From Eubacteriales bacterium (GTDB taxonomy: Bacteria; Bacillota; Clostridia; Peptostreptococcales; Anaerovoracaceae): a stretch of DNA of 28,776 nt. The DNA is taken from contig JAQXNW010000044.1 in NCBI GenBank assembly GCA_029098205.1, positions 1 through 28,776 of the forward strand. Reading direction: 5' to 3'. Made by a program: the position numbers and the translations under genes. Positions 1 to 6,947 of this stretch are shown in pieces. Every line of letters starts with the position of its first letter. The first letter of the stretch is position 1. The notes under the pieces were generated by a model. It saw nothing but the letters and a program-made list of their open reading frames with translations, did no database searches and was not told where the DNA came from.

Positions 1-24
1 GTCGTATGCCTTCTTAATCGTCAA
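1..24 (-). CDS. Start of the next redox-operon gene, cut by the window edge
   Basis: On the minus strand a strong ribosome site (GGGAGGTG, 38-31) lies inside the end of the BFD-like gene. Six bases later a TTG codon at 24-22 opens a frame reading MTIKKAYD to the edge of the window. It overlaps the BFD-like gene by 11 bases, the tight coupling seen elsewhere in this operon. Only eight residues are visible, so the product cannot be identified. From the operon type (HcnABC / opine oxidase / D-hydroxyproline dehydrogenase) I infer an FAD-dependent amine oxidase (DAO family), whose N-termini often read like 'YDVVVIGGG'. The start is well supported; the function is a guess from context. Confidence 0.5.
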
Positions 25-301
25 ATCCTTCACCTCCCAGCGTGCCGAATGTCATCGGCCGCCGCGGTGTCCGCGGCGTTGAATAGCCCGTCTCTTCCCG
101 GCTGATTCCAAGCTCCTGGCAAAGGATCTGCTGCACGAGAAGCTCGCAGGTCCGCCCCTGGCAGAGTCCCATCCCCGCCCGCGTTCTCAGCTTTACCTGC
201 GTTACGTCCGTCGCGCCCTTCCGGATCGCTTCCCGGATCTCGCCGGCTGTTACTTCCTGGCACCGGCAAACCAGTAAATCATCATCGATTCTTTCACTCA
301 T
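14..301 (-). CDS. BFD-like [2Fe-2S]-binding protein, stand-alone subunit
   Basis: This 95-residue protein has the bacterioferritin-associated-ferredoxin (BFD-like) cysteine pattern: C12 and C14 (VCRCQEV), then C47 and C52 (GLCQGRTC). These four cysteines bind a [2Fe-2S] cluster in the family. The GLCQGRTC form is the one found at the C-terminus of HcnB and opine-oxidase A proteins, where it passes electrons from a substrate dehydrogenase. Here it is a separate gene, 34 bases downstream of the 4Fe-4S gene. I chose the ATG at 301 because it has a GAGAGGGA ribosome site; an upstream in-frame ATG at 373 would overlap the preceding gene and has none. The C-terminus (about residues 65-95) is a variable tail. 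The family assignment is firm; the dehydrogenase it serves is inferred. Confidence 0.88.
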   Translation of the reverse strand: MSERIDDDLLVCRCQEVTAGEIREAIRKGATDVTQVKLRTRAGMGLCQGRTCELLVQQILCQELGISREETGYSTPRTPRRPMTFGTLGGEGFDD

Positions 302-335
302 GATGCTTCCCTCTCTGTCGTCTCTGCTCTGCGCT

Positions 336-839
336 CTATTTGCTGCGCTCGCGGTATACCGTCCGCACTTCATCGACCTGATCGATAGGAACCTCCAAGG
401 TTACGATCGCCGTATGATCCGATTTCTCATTCAGCACGATATTCTTCACCGTCGCGTCGCATACATATTCGCCCGCGCGGTTCGCCGCCTTCACACGGTC
501 GCCCTTTTTGAAGTTCATCAGATATTCATACGGGAATCCGACCGATCCCACCGTATCCGAATACGATTTGTTCAGAATGAAGATCGCAAGTCCCGAGCAG
601 TGCGTCACACAGGTGGAACATCCGACGCATTTCTCAAAATCAATGCACGGCAGCTGCGATATGTCCTCTCCGATCGTAATCGCGTGGAACGGGCACGATG
701 ACTCGCACGGGTTGCACGGGATCTTCTGAAGGCATTCCGCGACCGCGACCGGTCCCTTTCTCATCCGCTCTTCCGACGGATAATGTCCGATCGATGTGAG
801 CTCCTCAAGCTCGATGATTCCATGATCCATGAAGCTCAT
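336..839 (-). CDS. 4Fe-4S dicluster ferredoxin-type electron carrier
   Basis: A 167-residue iron-sulfur protein with two cysteine clusters: CNPCESSCP near residues 42-50, and CIDFEKCVGCSTCVTHC around 65-81. Together they provide enough cysteines for two ferredoxin-type [4Fe-4S] clusters. The last half lacks cysteine motifs and looks like a small beta domain. The start ATG overlaps the stop of the FAD oxidoreductase by four bases (ATGA) and has a GGAGAGGAGG ribosome site, so the two are translationally coupled. It probably relays electrons between the FAD protein and the BFD-like protein or an outside acceptor. Such a subunit is not part of the classical HcnABC enzyme, which makes this operon a variant. 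No catalytic domain is visible. Confidence 0.85.
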   Translation of the reverse strand: MSFMDHGIIELEELTSIGHYPSEERMRKGPVAVAECLQKIPCNPCESSCPFHAITIGEDISQLPCIDFEKCVGCSTCVTHCSGLAIFILNKSYSDTVGSVGFPYEYLMNFKKGDRVKAANRAGEYVCDATVKNIVLNEKSDHTAIVTLEVPIDQVDEVRTVYRERSK

Positions 840-1963
840 GCTCTGGCCTCCTCTCCTTTATACGCTTCGTACTCCCGAAGCTGTTTGTTCTTCGCGATCA
901 CACGCTCCTCGCCCTTGAATCCGGAGCGGAGCGCGTTAAGACGCTTCCAGCCCGCCGCGTTCTCTTCTTCCGCGGTTTTTTCATCGACATGTCCCAGGCT
1001 CTGTGCCGCGCCGAGTCCGGCCAGCGTGCCTTCCTCGATCGCCGTGCTCGCTTCTTCCAGACCCGTCGTGTCGCCGCATACGAAGACACCGTCCACCGTG
1101 GATTCCATATGCTTGTTATGCGCCGGAGCCCAGCCGCCAAGCGCTTTGTCGAACACGAAATCGCATCCCGCCATGTACGCCATGCCCGTGAGCGGCTTAA
1201 GACCTGCTCCGATCGCGATGATGTCCGTGTCCAGCGTGATTTCCGATCCCGGGACCAGAGACCAGTCCGGATTTACTTTCGCGATGACCGCTTTCTCCAC
1301 GTGATCCGTTCCGATCGCTTCCTTCACGGTGTATCCCGTGTAAATCGGAACGCCCTCTCTCGTGAGCTTCGACGCGTGCACCGCGTATCCGTTGATATGC
1401 GGAAGCGCTTCGATAATTCCGACGATCTCCGCGCCCGCCTGCATCATCTGATAGCTTACGATCAGACCTACGCTTCCCGATCCGATCATCAGGATCTTCT
1501 TTCCCGGAAGCACGTGATGCACATTGCACATCGTCTGCACCGCGCCCGCGCCCATGACGCCCGGAAGCGTCCAGCCCGGGAAACGAACCGCGTTCTCCGA
1601 CGCGCCGGTGGATATGATCAGCTTCTTCGCCTGGATCCGGATGAATTCATGCTCCGTAAGGCTGAGCTGATGATCGACCGCGATCACCTTCCCGTCGTAG
1701 ATGCCCGCGACGACGCTGTCAGTCATGATTTCCACGCCCAGCTCGCCGCACTGGCGGATCAAAGTCTTTACAATGTCGATCCCGCGTTCTCCCGCGTGAT
1801 GCTGGCTCGATCCGAAAAACTTATGCGTCTGCTTCACGAGCTGCCCTCCGGCCTCCCGGTTCGCCTCCACGATCGTGACCTGACATCCTTTCTTCGCCGC
1901 TTCGATCGCCGCCGAAAGCCCCGCCGGGCCGCCGCCTATGATGAGTACTTCCGCCTGCTTCAT
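836..1963 (-). CDS. FAD/NAD(P)-dependent oxidoreductase, HcnB/OoxA-like, without BFD tail
   Basis: A 375-residue pyridine nucleotide-disulfide type flavoprotein. The N-terminal FAD motif is GGGPAGLSAA (residues 10-19). A second dinucleotide motif IGSGSVGL lies near residue 160, and CGDTTG near 297 is the second FAD contact. The segment FPGWTLPGVMGAGAVQ is typical of the HcnB / opine oxidase alpha / D-hydroxyproline dehydrogenase alpha group. Those proteins usually continue to about 450 or more residues and end in a BFD-like [2Fe-2S] domain; this one stops before it, and the domain is encoded separately at 14-301. The ATG overlaps the stop of the upstream [2Fe-2S] gene (ATGA). It is likely the electron-transferring flavin subunit of an amino-acid, imino-acid or opine dehydrogenase. 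The substrate cannot be read from the sequence. Confidence 0.86.
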   Translation of the reverse strand: MKQAEVLIIGGGPAGLSAAIEAAKKGCQVTIVEANREAGGQLVKQTHKFFGSSQHHAGERGIDIVKTLIRQCGELGVEIMTDSVVAGIYDGKVIAVDHQLSLTEHEFIRIQAKKLIISTGASENAVRFPGWTLPGVMGAGAVQTMCNVHHVLPGKKILMIGSGSVGLIVSYQMMQAGAEIVGIIEALPHINGYAVHASKLTREGVPIYTGYTVKEAIGTDHVEKAVIAKVNPDWSLVPGSEITLDTDIIAIGAGLKPLTGMAYMAGCDFVFDKALGGWAPAHNKHMESTVDGVFVCGDTTGLEEASTAIEEGTLAGLGAAQSLGHVDEKTAEEENAAGWKRLNALRSGFKGEERVIAKNKQLREYEAYKGEEARA

Positions 1964-2280
1964 TTCGCATCACCTTCCCATTTCCCATAGCCGTCCTGCG
2001 TATCCACCGTCATGCCTTCTTCCACCGGCGTAATGCAGGTCCGGACATTCGGCATGCCGTTTACAACCATCATGCAGTCTGTGCACTGGCCGATGCCGCA
2101 GAAGATGCCGCGCGGCTCATGCCGCTTCGCGGTATATCGGTTTACGATGATTCCCTGCGCGTGAAGCGCCGCGAGGATCATTTCTCCTTTTTTCGCTTTC
2201 ATGGGCTTTCCGTTGTAATAGATCGTCACCCAGTCGATGTCCTTCTCTTCTCCGAAAATCGGATGCTTCAGAACTCTCAT
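1960..2280 (-). CDS. (2Fe-2S)-binding protein, Fer2_4 type (HcnA/OoxC-like small subunit)
   Basis: A 106-residue plant-type ferredoxin-fold protein and the first gene of the redox operon. The cluster cysteines are C61, C66 and C69 in FCGIGQCTDC, plus C82 in RTCITP. This is the CxxxxCxxC...C arrangement of the small subunits of sarcosine oxidase-like, opine oxidase and hydrogen cyanide synthase complexes. The length of about 100 residues is normal for the family. The ATG at 2280 follows an AAAGGAG ribosome site with suitable spacing. It likely sits between substrate-oxidising and flavin subunits in a membrane or soluble dehydrogenase complex. The gene is divergent from the LysR-type regulator at 2696, the usual layout for LysR control. 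Confidence 0.88.
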   Translation of the reverse strand: MRVLKHPIFGEEKDIDWVTIYYNGKPMKAKKGEMILAALHAQGIIVNRYTAKRHEPRGIFCGIGQCTDCMMVVNGMPNVRTCITPVEEGMTVDTQDGYGKWEGDAK

Positions 2281-2498
2281 CGATGCATTCTCCTTTCATT
2301 GGCTTTTTTCTATTGCGGTTTTCTCCCGGACAGCTGCGCGGTCCCTGGGGGTGCTTAGGACGAAAGCGCCGACCGGAAAAAATTAAAGCCGATTTGTTTA
2401 CAGTCTCATTCTACGGGAGTCTGAATTATTAGAAAACACAATACAATTTTCCGGGCATATTCAAAATCAGAATGATATTTTTCGGAAATTTCCACTCA

Positions 2499-2527
2499 TT
2501 GACGGACGCACCCGTTTGGAATATACT
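2499..2527 (+). promoter_or_regulatory. Sigma-70 promoter of the LysR-type regulator
   Basis: TTGACG (2499-2504), a 17-base spacer and TATACT (2522-2527) give a near-consensus promoter on the plus strand. Transcription would start near 2534 and produce a leader of about 160 bases. Confidence 0.75.
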
Positions 2528-2631
2528 TTGTTCATATATACGAACACATAATATTTTGAATTTTGTTTATATATATCATTCAAAACATGAATTCTATATG
2601 TATGCTTTGACCGGCAAAAATGCATAAAAAC

Positions 2632-2663
2632 AGCCGCTGCTTTGATTGCGCGGGCAGCGGCTC
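2632..2663 (+). other. Stem-loop in the LysR leader
   Basis: AGCCGCTGC (2632-2640) and GCAGCGGCT (2655-2663) form a perfect 9-bp stem with a 14-base loop, about 30 bases before the regulator's start. On the minus strand the stem is followed by GTTTTTATG, so it could also stop stray minus-strand transcripts. Its role is not known. Confidence 0.6.
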
Positions 2664-2695
2664 TTACTGAACGGATTTAAAGGAAGAAGTTTGCC

Positions 2696-3649
2696 ATGTA
2701 TATTTCTAAGTATCAGGTATTTATACAAGTCGTTGAATCCGGAAGTCTGACCGGCGCAGCCAGAAGGCTTGGATATTCGCAGCCGGGGATCAGCCACATC
2801 ATTAATTCGATGGAGCAGGAGATGGGATTTAAGCTCCTCATCCGTTCGAAGGACAAAATGATCCCGACAGAGAACGGGAAGAAGGTTCTGTATTATTGCT
2901 ACCAAATCGTCCGGAATGAAACGGAGCTTCAGGAAACGATCTCTTCCATCAACGGTCTGATGGAAGGAATCATTCGTGTCGGCGCGCAGAACAGCATGCT
3001 GCTGGACTTTGTCCCTTCGATCGTTTATCGGTTTTCTAAGCTCTACTCGAAAATCGAATTTCATATTCTGGAAGGGAGCTCCCAACAGCTTCGGGAGCAG
3101 CTTCCGCAGGGATCCATCGATCTTGCTTTCATGGTGAGCGACATTCCGAAGGGATTCGCGTTTCTTCCGCTGCTCCATGACTACGCCCGCGTCATCATGC
3201 CGGAAGACCACCCCTTCGCGGAATATGACCGGATCTCTCCGGTCATGCTGAATGGCTGCGATTTCATCATGCCGATCTCCGGCTACGACGACGTCGTGAA
3301 TTCCGTACTGAATAACAAGGCATTTCACCCGAATATCCGCCACTACGCCGCGAGCGACGCGGCGGTCTACGCGATGGTCGCGAACGGAATGGGACTATCC
3401 ATCGTCAGCGAACTGCAGGCGGGGCATCCGCATGACAACCTGATCTCAAGACCGCTGGACGGAGATTATTACCGCCTTCTCGGAATTGCGACCAAGACAG
3501 TAAAACACGCGGCACCCGCCGTGAAGGAATTCATCCGGATCGCGCAGAAGGCAGCCTCGGAATGGGAAGAGAGCCGTGCCGATCCTTCCCGGCAGCCGGT
3601 GGATACAAAGATAATGGAAGCGCCGGAGGAGCCGGAAGAAGAGAAATAG
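2696..3649 (+). CDS. LysR-type transcriptional regulator
   Basis: A 317-residue regulator of normal LysR length. Residues 3-62 form the winged helix-turn-helix (FIQVVESGSLTGAARRLGYS followed by QPGISHIINSMEQEMGFKLL). Residues from about 90 to 290 are the periplasmic-binding-protein-like effector domain. The tail (about 295-317) is acidic and charged and looks disordered. The ATG at 2696 follows AAAGGAAG. The gene is transcribed away from the iron-sulfur/flavin operon, so by the general rule for LysR regulators it probably controls that operon and itself, in response to the operon's substrate. The effector is unknown. A small stem (3650-3665) and a stronger one at 3738-3785 end the transcript. 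Confidence 0.92.
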   Translation: MYISKYQVFIQVVESGSLTGAARRLGYSQPGISHIINSMEQEMGFKLLIRSKDKMIPTENGKKVLYYCYQIVRNETELQETISSINGLMEGIIRVGAQNSMLLDFVPSIVYRFSKLYSKIEFHILEGSSQQLREQLPQGSIDLAFMVSDIPKGFAFLPLLHDYARVIMPEDHPFAEYDRISPVMLNGCDFIMPISGYDDVVNSVLNNKAFHPNIRHYAASDAAVYAMVANGMGLSIVSELQAGHPHDNLISRPLDGDYYRLLGIATKTVKHAAPAVKEFIRIAQKAASEWEESRADPSRQPVDTKIMEAPEEPEEEK

Positions 3650-3737
3650 ACCGAAGGATCGGTTTCTTTCCCTGGCAAAAAACAACAAAACGCAAGCTTG
3701 TTCTTTCTTAGCGAAAAAAGCACCAGAGCGAAAATAT

Positions 3738-3785
3738 CCCCTCTTTGCCGAACCTCCGGCAAAAAGGGGATCTCCTTTTTATTAT
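3738..3785. terminator. Intrinsic terminator between convergent LysR and ABC permease genes
   Basis: CCCCTCTTTGCCG (3738-3750) pairs with CGGCAAAAAGGGG (3757-3769) with one mismatch and a 6-base loop. On the plus strand a T run (3776-3780) follows after six bases. On the minus strand the tail is only ATATTTT, so it works best for the plus strand. Confidence 0.65.
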
Positions 3786-4552
3786 AGTTCGCTCCGGTAC
3801 GCCGCGAACCTCCGGTCCGCCGCATTAAGGAGCACCATGCCAAGCACCGTCACAATACATAGAATGAGGATCGGCGCGAAAACCGCGGGGCCGTCCATCC
3901 GGATGATCATCCGCCTGCTGAAATATCCAAGCCCTCTCGTGCTTCCGAGCCACTCAGCCACCGCCGCGTCGGCAGCCGCCCACGGAAGCGTCATCCGGAG
4001 ACTGGTGAGAAAACGCGGAAACGCGGACGGAACCTCCAGTCGGAAGAAAATCTGCGCCTTTGACGCACCCATGCTTCGAAGCATTTCCTTTTTTCCGCCG
4101 TCTGTCTCCCGAAATCCATCAAACGTATTCAGCGTAATACCGAAAAACGTGGACAATACAACGACGATCAGCCTCGCCTCCGTCGTATATCCCATCCAGA
4201 GCACGAAAAGCGGTGCGATGCACATAACCGGAATCGTCTGCGTCACAATCAGAACCGGGTAGAACATCGCCTCAAAAATGCGACTCCGGCTCATCAGCAC
4301 AGCAATAGCAACCGCGAGAACAATCGCAATCGCCCAGCCGCCAAGCGCCGCGGCCATCGTATACGGAAGCTGGCGGAGTACAAGCGTTCCGCGAAGTTCC
4401 CAGGTTCTCTTCAGAATCTGCCAGGGGCCCGGGAAAATATGCTGGATATTCACAATCCCGGACGCAGTCTGCCAGGCGGCAAGAAGCGCGGCCGCAAGCA
4501 CAAAAGCCGGAATCCGATCCCGGAATTTTCCGTTTTTCTTTTGCTTTCCCAT
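3782..4552 (-). CDS. ABC transporter permease, second thiamine-precursor permease (ThiX-like)
   Basis: A 256-residue BPD-type inner-membrane permease with about six membrane segments. The EAA loop near residues 160-185 (SMGASKAQIFFRLEVPSAFP) is the contact with the ATPase. It is clearly a paralogue of the permease at 6948-7700: both have the blocks TIPVMCIAPLFVLW / AIPVICLSPIFVLW and EWLGxxxGLGxFSR. I chose the ATG at 4552: the AGGAG site lies seven bases before it, whereas it abuts the ATG at 4558. It is the last gene of the TPP-riboswitch operon, 41 bases after the binding protein. With the other permease it probably forms a heterodimeric channel, though two alternative homodimers are possible. 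Specificity for a pyrimidine precursor is inferred from the operon. Confidence 0.88.
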   Translation of the reverse strand: MGKQKKNGKFRDRIPAFVLAAALLAAWQTASGIVNIQHIFPGPWQILKRTWELRGTLVLRQLPYTMAAALGGWAIAIVLAVAIAVLMSRSRIFEAMFYPVLIVTQTIPVMCIAPLFVLWMGYTTEARLIVVVLSTFFGITLNTFDGFRETDGGKKEMLRSMGASKAQIFFRLEVPSAFPRFLTSLRMTLPWAAADAAVAEWLGSTRGLGYFSRRMIIRMDGPAVFAPILILCIVTVLGMVLLNAADRRFAAYRSEL

Positions 4553-4593
4553 ACACATTCTCCTGTTTGTCTCTTTTGCCGGCTGAATTCCGC

Positions 4594-5622
4594 CTACTTA
4601 AACGTCGGCGCGGTCATGACCTCGGACGGCTTACACTTTTTCTTAATCAGCTTATTCTTATACATCCAGTCGATGTAAGACTGCCAGCGGGATTTGCTCA
4701 TCGTCAGGAAATCGCCGTCCTTCGGCTCCATCCTTGGAATCAGCGCCTCATAGCTTCCCTGCTGCTGCGTCCGATCCAGCGGATTGTCTTCCGTGCTCAT
4801 TTTATCCATGATAAGGTCCAGCGTTCCCTTCTCATCGGACTTCATATCGTCAAACCCCTTCCGGCAGGCACGGAGGAATGCCTGGTACGTTTCCGGATCC
4901 TTCTGATAGGCTTTGTCATCCGCGACAAAGATCAGGCCGTAAAACTCCGGCAATCCGTAATCGCTGTAACTCCAGACATTAATGTCATACCCTGCGTTCT
5001 GCATCGTAATGACCTCGTCATTAATCAGCGGCCCCGCGATCAAATCCACCTTCTTCGTTGTAAGCGCCGTCACGAGGTCAAAGCCGACATTGTCGAGTTC
5101 ATAATCATCGGAAGTAAGCCCTGCGCTCTTCGCGACCGCCTCCACCTCCGCTTTCGCCGCGCCGGTGCCATCATATCCGATCTTTTTCCCTTTCAGAGAC
5201 GACATATCCTGATTAATGGAGTTCTCTTTCAGCGAACACATAACGCCCAGCGACTTCTGGGAGATCGCGCCGATCGCGCGGACCGGCATCTTCTGGTTCA
5301 CATACGCGTTGATCGTATCGATCGGATACGTGATTCCGATCTGCGCTTTTCCAGAGGCGACAAAATTGATCGAGTCTACGCTTTCTGCCGGCGGAATGAT
5401 CTTGACCTTAAGCCCTTCGTCCTTGAAATACCCCTTTTCCTGCGCATAATAGAGGAACGAATGCACCGCGTTCGGATACCAGTCGAGTACAACATCAATC
5501 TCGGTGAGCCCATCTTTTTTGGAGCTTTTGCTGTCCGATCCGCAGCCGGCCAAAGGCAGAGCCAGAAGCAAGACCAGAAGAAGCGCGATCCACCGCATCG
5601 CTTTGAATTTTCCCTGTTTCAT
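4594..5622 (-). CDS. thiY: Substrate-binding lipoprotein for thiamine pyrimidine precursor (ThiY-like, NMT1/THI5 family)
   Basis: A 342-residue exported lipoprotein. It has a basic start, a hydrophobic stretch (residues 11-25) and the lipobox LAGC with C27 as the lipidated residue. The mature protein begins with the NMT1/THI5-family signature VVLDWYPNAVHSFLYYAQEK (about 44-63), close to the LDWFPNxxHxxLY motif of ThiY and THI5-like proteins that bind pyrimidines related to HMP. It should sit on the outer membrane face and hand substrate to the two permeases. The ATG at 5622 follows AAAGGG. The TPP riboswitch upstream, a YlmB-type M20 enzyme next door and a nearby tenA all support a thiamine-precursor ligand, probably formylaminopyrimidine; direct HMP binding is the alternative. 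Confidence 0.87.
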   Translation of the reverse strand: MKQGKFKAMRWIALLLVLLLALPLAGCGSDSKSSKKDGLTEIDVVLDWYPNAVHSFLYYAQEKGYFKDEGLKVKIIPPAESVDSINFVASGKAQIGITYPIDTINAYVNQKMPVRAIGAISQKSLGVMCSLKENSINQDMSSLKGKKIGYDGTGAAKAEVEAVAKSAGLTSDDYELDNVGFDLVTALTTKKVDLIAGPLINDEVITMQNAGYDINVWSYSDYGLPEFYGLIFVADDKAYQKDPETYQAFLRACRKGFDDMKSDEKGTLDLIMDKMSTEDNPLDRTQQQGSYEALIPRMEPKDGDFLTMSKSRWQSYIDWMYKNKLIKKKCKPSEVMTAPTFK

Positions 5623-5637
5623 TTTTCCCTTTCTTAC

Positions 5638-5671
5638 TATTACTATCTATTACTATCTCGTACTATCTCGG
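5638..5671. repeat. Short tandem repeat, about three copies of 10 bp
   Basis: TATTACTATC (5638-5647), TATTACTATC (5648-5657) and TCGTACTATC (5658-5667), then TCGG. The array overlaps the stop codon of the M20 gene (5663-5665) and fills most of the gap before the binding-protein gene. Such arrays can change copy number by slippage, which here would alter spacing to the ribosome site rather than a reading frame. Confidence 0.8.
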
Positions 5672-6859
5672 AAGTCCGTATTCCCGGAGCATGAGCAGCG
5701 TCGCCGCGAACAGCTCGGTTTTCTTCGGGAGGCACGGAATGTACAGACACTCATCCGTTGTATGAATGTTTTTCCCGACCGCTCCGTATCCATCCAGGGC
5801 CGCCGGTATGCCGAACGAACTGAACCAGGCCGCGTCCGCCGCGCCCGGCGTCGCCTTTTCAACGACCTTCATCCCAAGAAGATCTCCCGCCTTCGCGGTA
5901 AGGTCTACCAGCTTTCCGGACTGTTCGGTCCGGATGCAGGCCGGAAACAGCGTATGATAGGCGATAGAAACAGAGCATCCCGGATCTTCGGTATCCTTTG
6001 TCAGGCTGTCCAGATTCGCCTCCGCCGTCTTAAAGTCCTCCGGTCCCCGAAGTCCCGCCACGCAGAATTCCATATGCGCGTCTCCCGCGACGACGCCGTT
6101 CGGCCGCCCGCCGGAAATCGGCGCGACGTTGTAATAGATCTGGTTTTCGTAATCGTTGAAATTGTAATATTTTATGATCTTTCCAGCCAGCTCCCGGATC
6201 GCGCTGTGGCCATCCATATACGCGATGCCCGCATGCGCTTCGACGCCCTTCACGTCCATGCTTCCGAGGATAACTCCCTTCCTGGCGGTAATGATATCCA
6301 CATGGTCCATCTCCGCCTGCTCGCCTTCAAAAATAAATACCGCGTCCGCGCCCTTCGATTCCTTCTCAAAGACCTTCTGTGCGGTCGGCGATCCGATCTC
6401 CTCGTCGCAGCTGTAGATCATATCGATTTCCAGATTCGGAAGGAGTCCCAGCTCCTGCATGATCCGAACCGCGTAACACGAAATGACGAATCCGGCCTTG
6501 CAGTCCGTCGTTCCCAGCCCGTGCAGCCAGTCACCCTCCACCGAAGGCGGGTTCGCCGCCGTATATCCGACCGGAAAAACGGTATCCATATGCGCGTTCA
6601 GCAGAATCCGGCCATCCGGATGCTCCGGAATGATGCGGGCGATGAGATGCGTACCGGTCCCTTCGAAATACTCCTCGTCGATCCGGTCGATCCTGAGTTT
6701 TCCCAATTCCTCTTTCAGAATCCGGATAACCTCCCGGTTGCCTTCTTCATATCCGGTGACACTGTCAAAGGACGCGAACTTTTTCAAAAGTTCAAGCTGC
6801 TTCGGCGCGTACGCCTCCGCCTTCTCCTGAATTTTTATGATATCCTGTTCCTCTCCCAT
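5663..6859 (-). CDS. M20-family metallohydrolase, candidate formylaminopyrimidine deformylase (YlmB role)
   Basis: A 398-residue M20 peptidase/deacylase with the full metal site. NAHMDTVFP gives H90 and D92, GTTDCKAG gives bridging D119, and CDEEIGSP gives general base E153 and metal ligand E154. A late histidine lies in NIHTTDE near the C-terminus. The middle (about 185-290) is the lid/dimerisation domain. The ATG at 6859 follows AAAAGGAGG. In Bacillus subtilis the M20 protein YlmB deformylates formylaminopyrimidine taken up by ThiXYZ before TenA acts. Finding an M20 gene inside a TPP-controlled ThiXYZ-like operon near tenA points to the same role. Sequence alone cannot exclude an ArgE/DapE-like peptidase, but the context argues against it. 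Confidence 0.86.
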   Translation of the reverse strand: MGEEQDIIKIQEKAEAYAPKQLELLKKFASFDSVTGYEEGNREVIRILKEELGKLRIDRIDEEYFEGTGTHLIARIIPEHPDGRILLNAHMDTVFPVGYTAANPPSVEGDWLHGLGTTDCKAGFVISCYAVRIMQELGLLPNLEIDMIYSCDEEIGSPTAQKVFEKESKGADAVFIFEGEQAEMDHVDIITARKGVILGSMDVKGVEAHAGIAYMDGHSAIRELAGKIIKYYNFNDYENQIYYNVAPISGGRPNGVVAGDAHMEFCVAGLRGPEDFKTAEANLDSLTKDTEDPGCSVSIAYHTLFPACIRTEQSGKLVDLTAKAGDLLGMKVVEKATPGAADAAWFSSFGIPAALDGYGAVGKNIHTTDECLYIPCLPKKTELFAATLLMLREYGLPR

Positions 6860-6947
6860 AAAACCTCCTTTTCCCTGGGCGCTTCACCAGTGATTTCCCG
6901 GCGTCCCGTTTCTCGTATTGTTCCATCCGGCTGCGAAAAAACACGCC

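Larger units (their letters stand above)
2281..2695. other. Divergent intergenic region between redox operon and LysR gene
   Basis: These 415 bases separate two divergently transcribed genes and hold no convincing gene. On the plus side there is a good sigma-70 promoter (2499-2527) and a hairpin in the regulator's leader (2632-2663). The stretch 2400-2620 is very AT-rich. An imperfect dyad at 2458-2479 (ATATTCA, nine bases, TGATAT) lies upstream of the regulator's promoter and is a possible LysR site. I found no good -35/-10 pair for the minus operon, which would suit a promoter that needs an activator. Confidence 0.6.
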
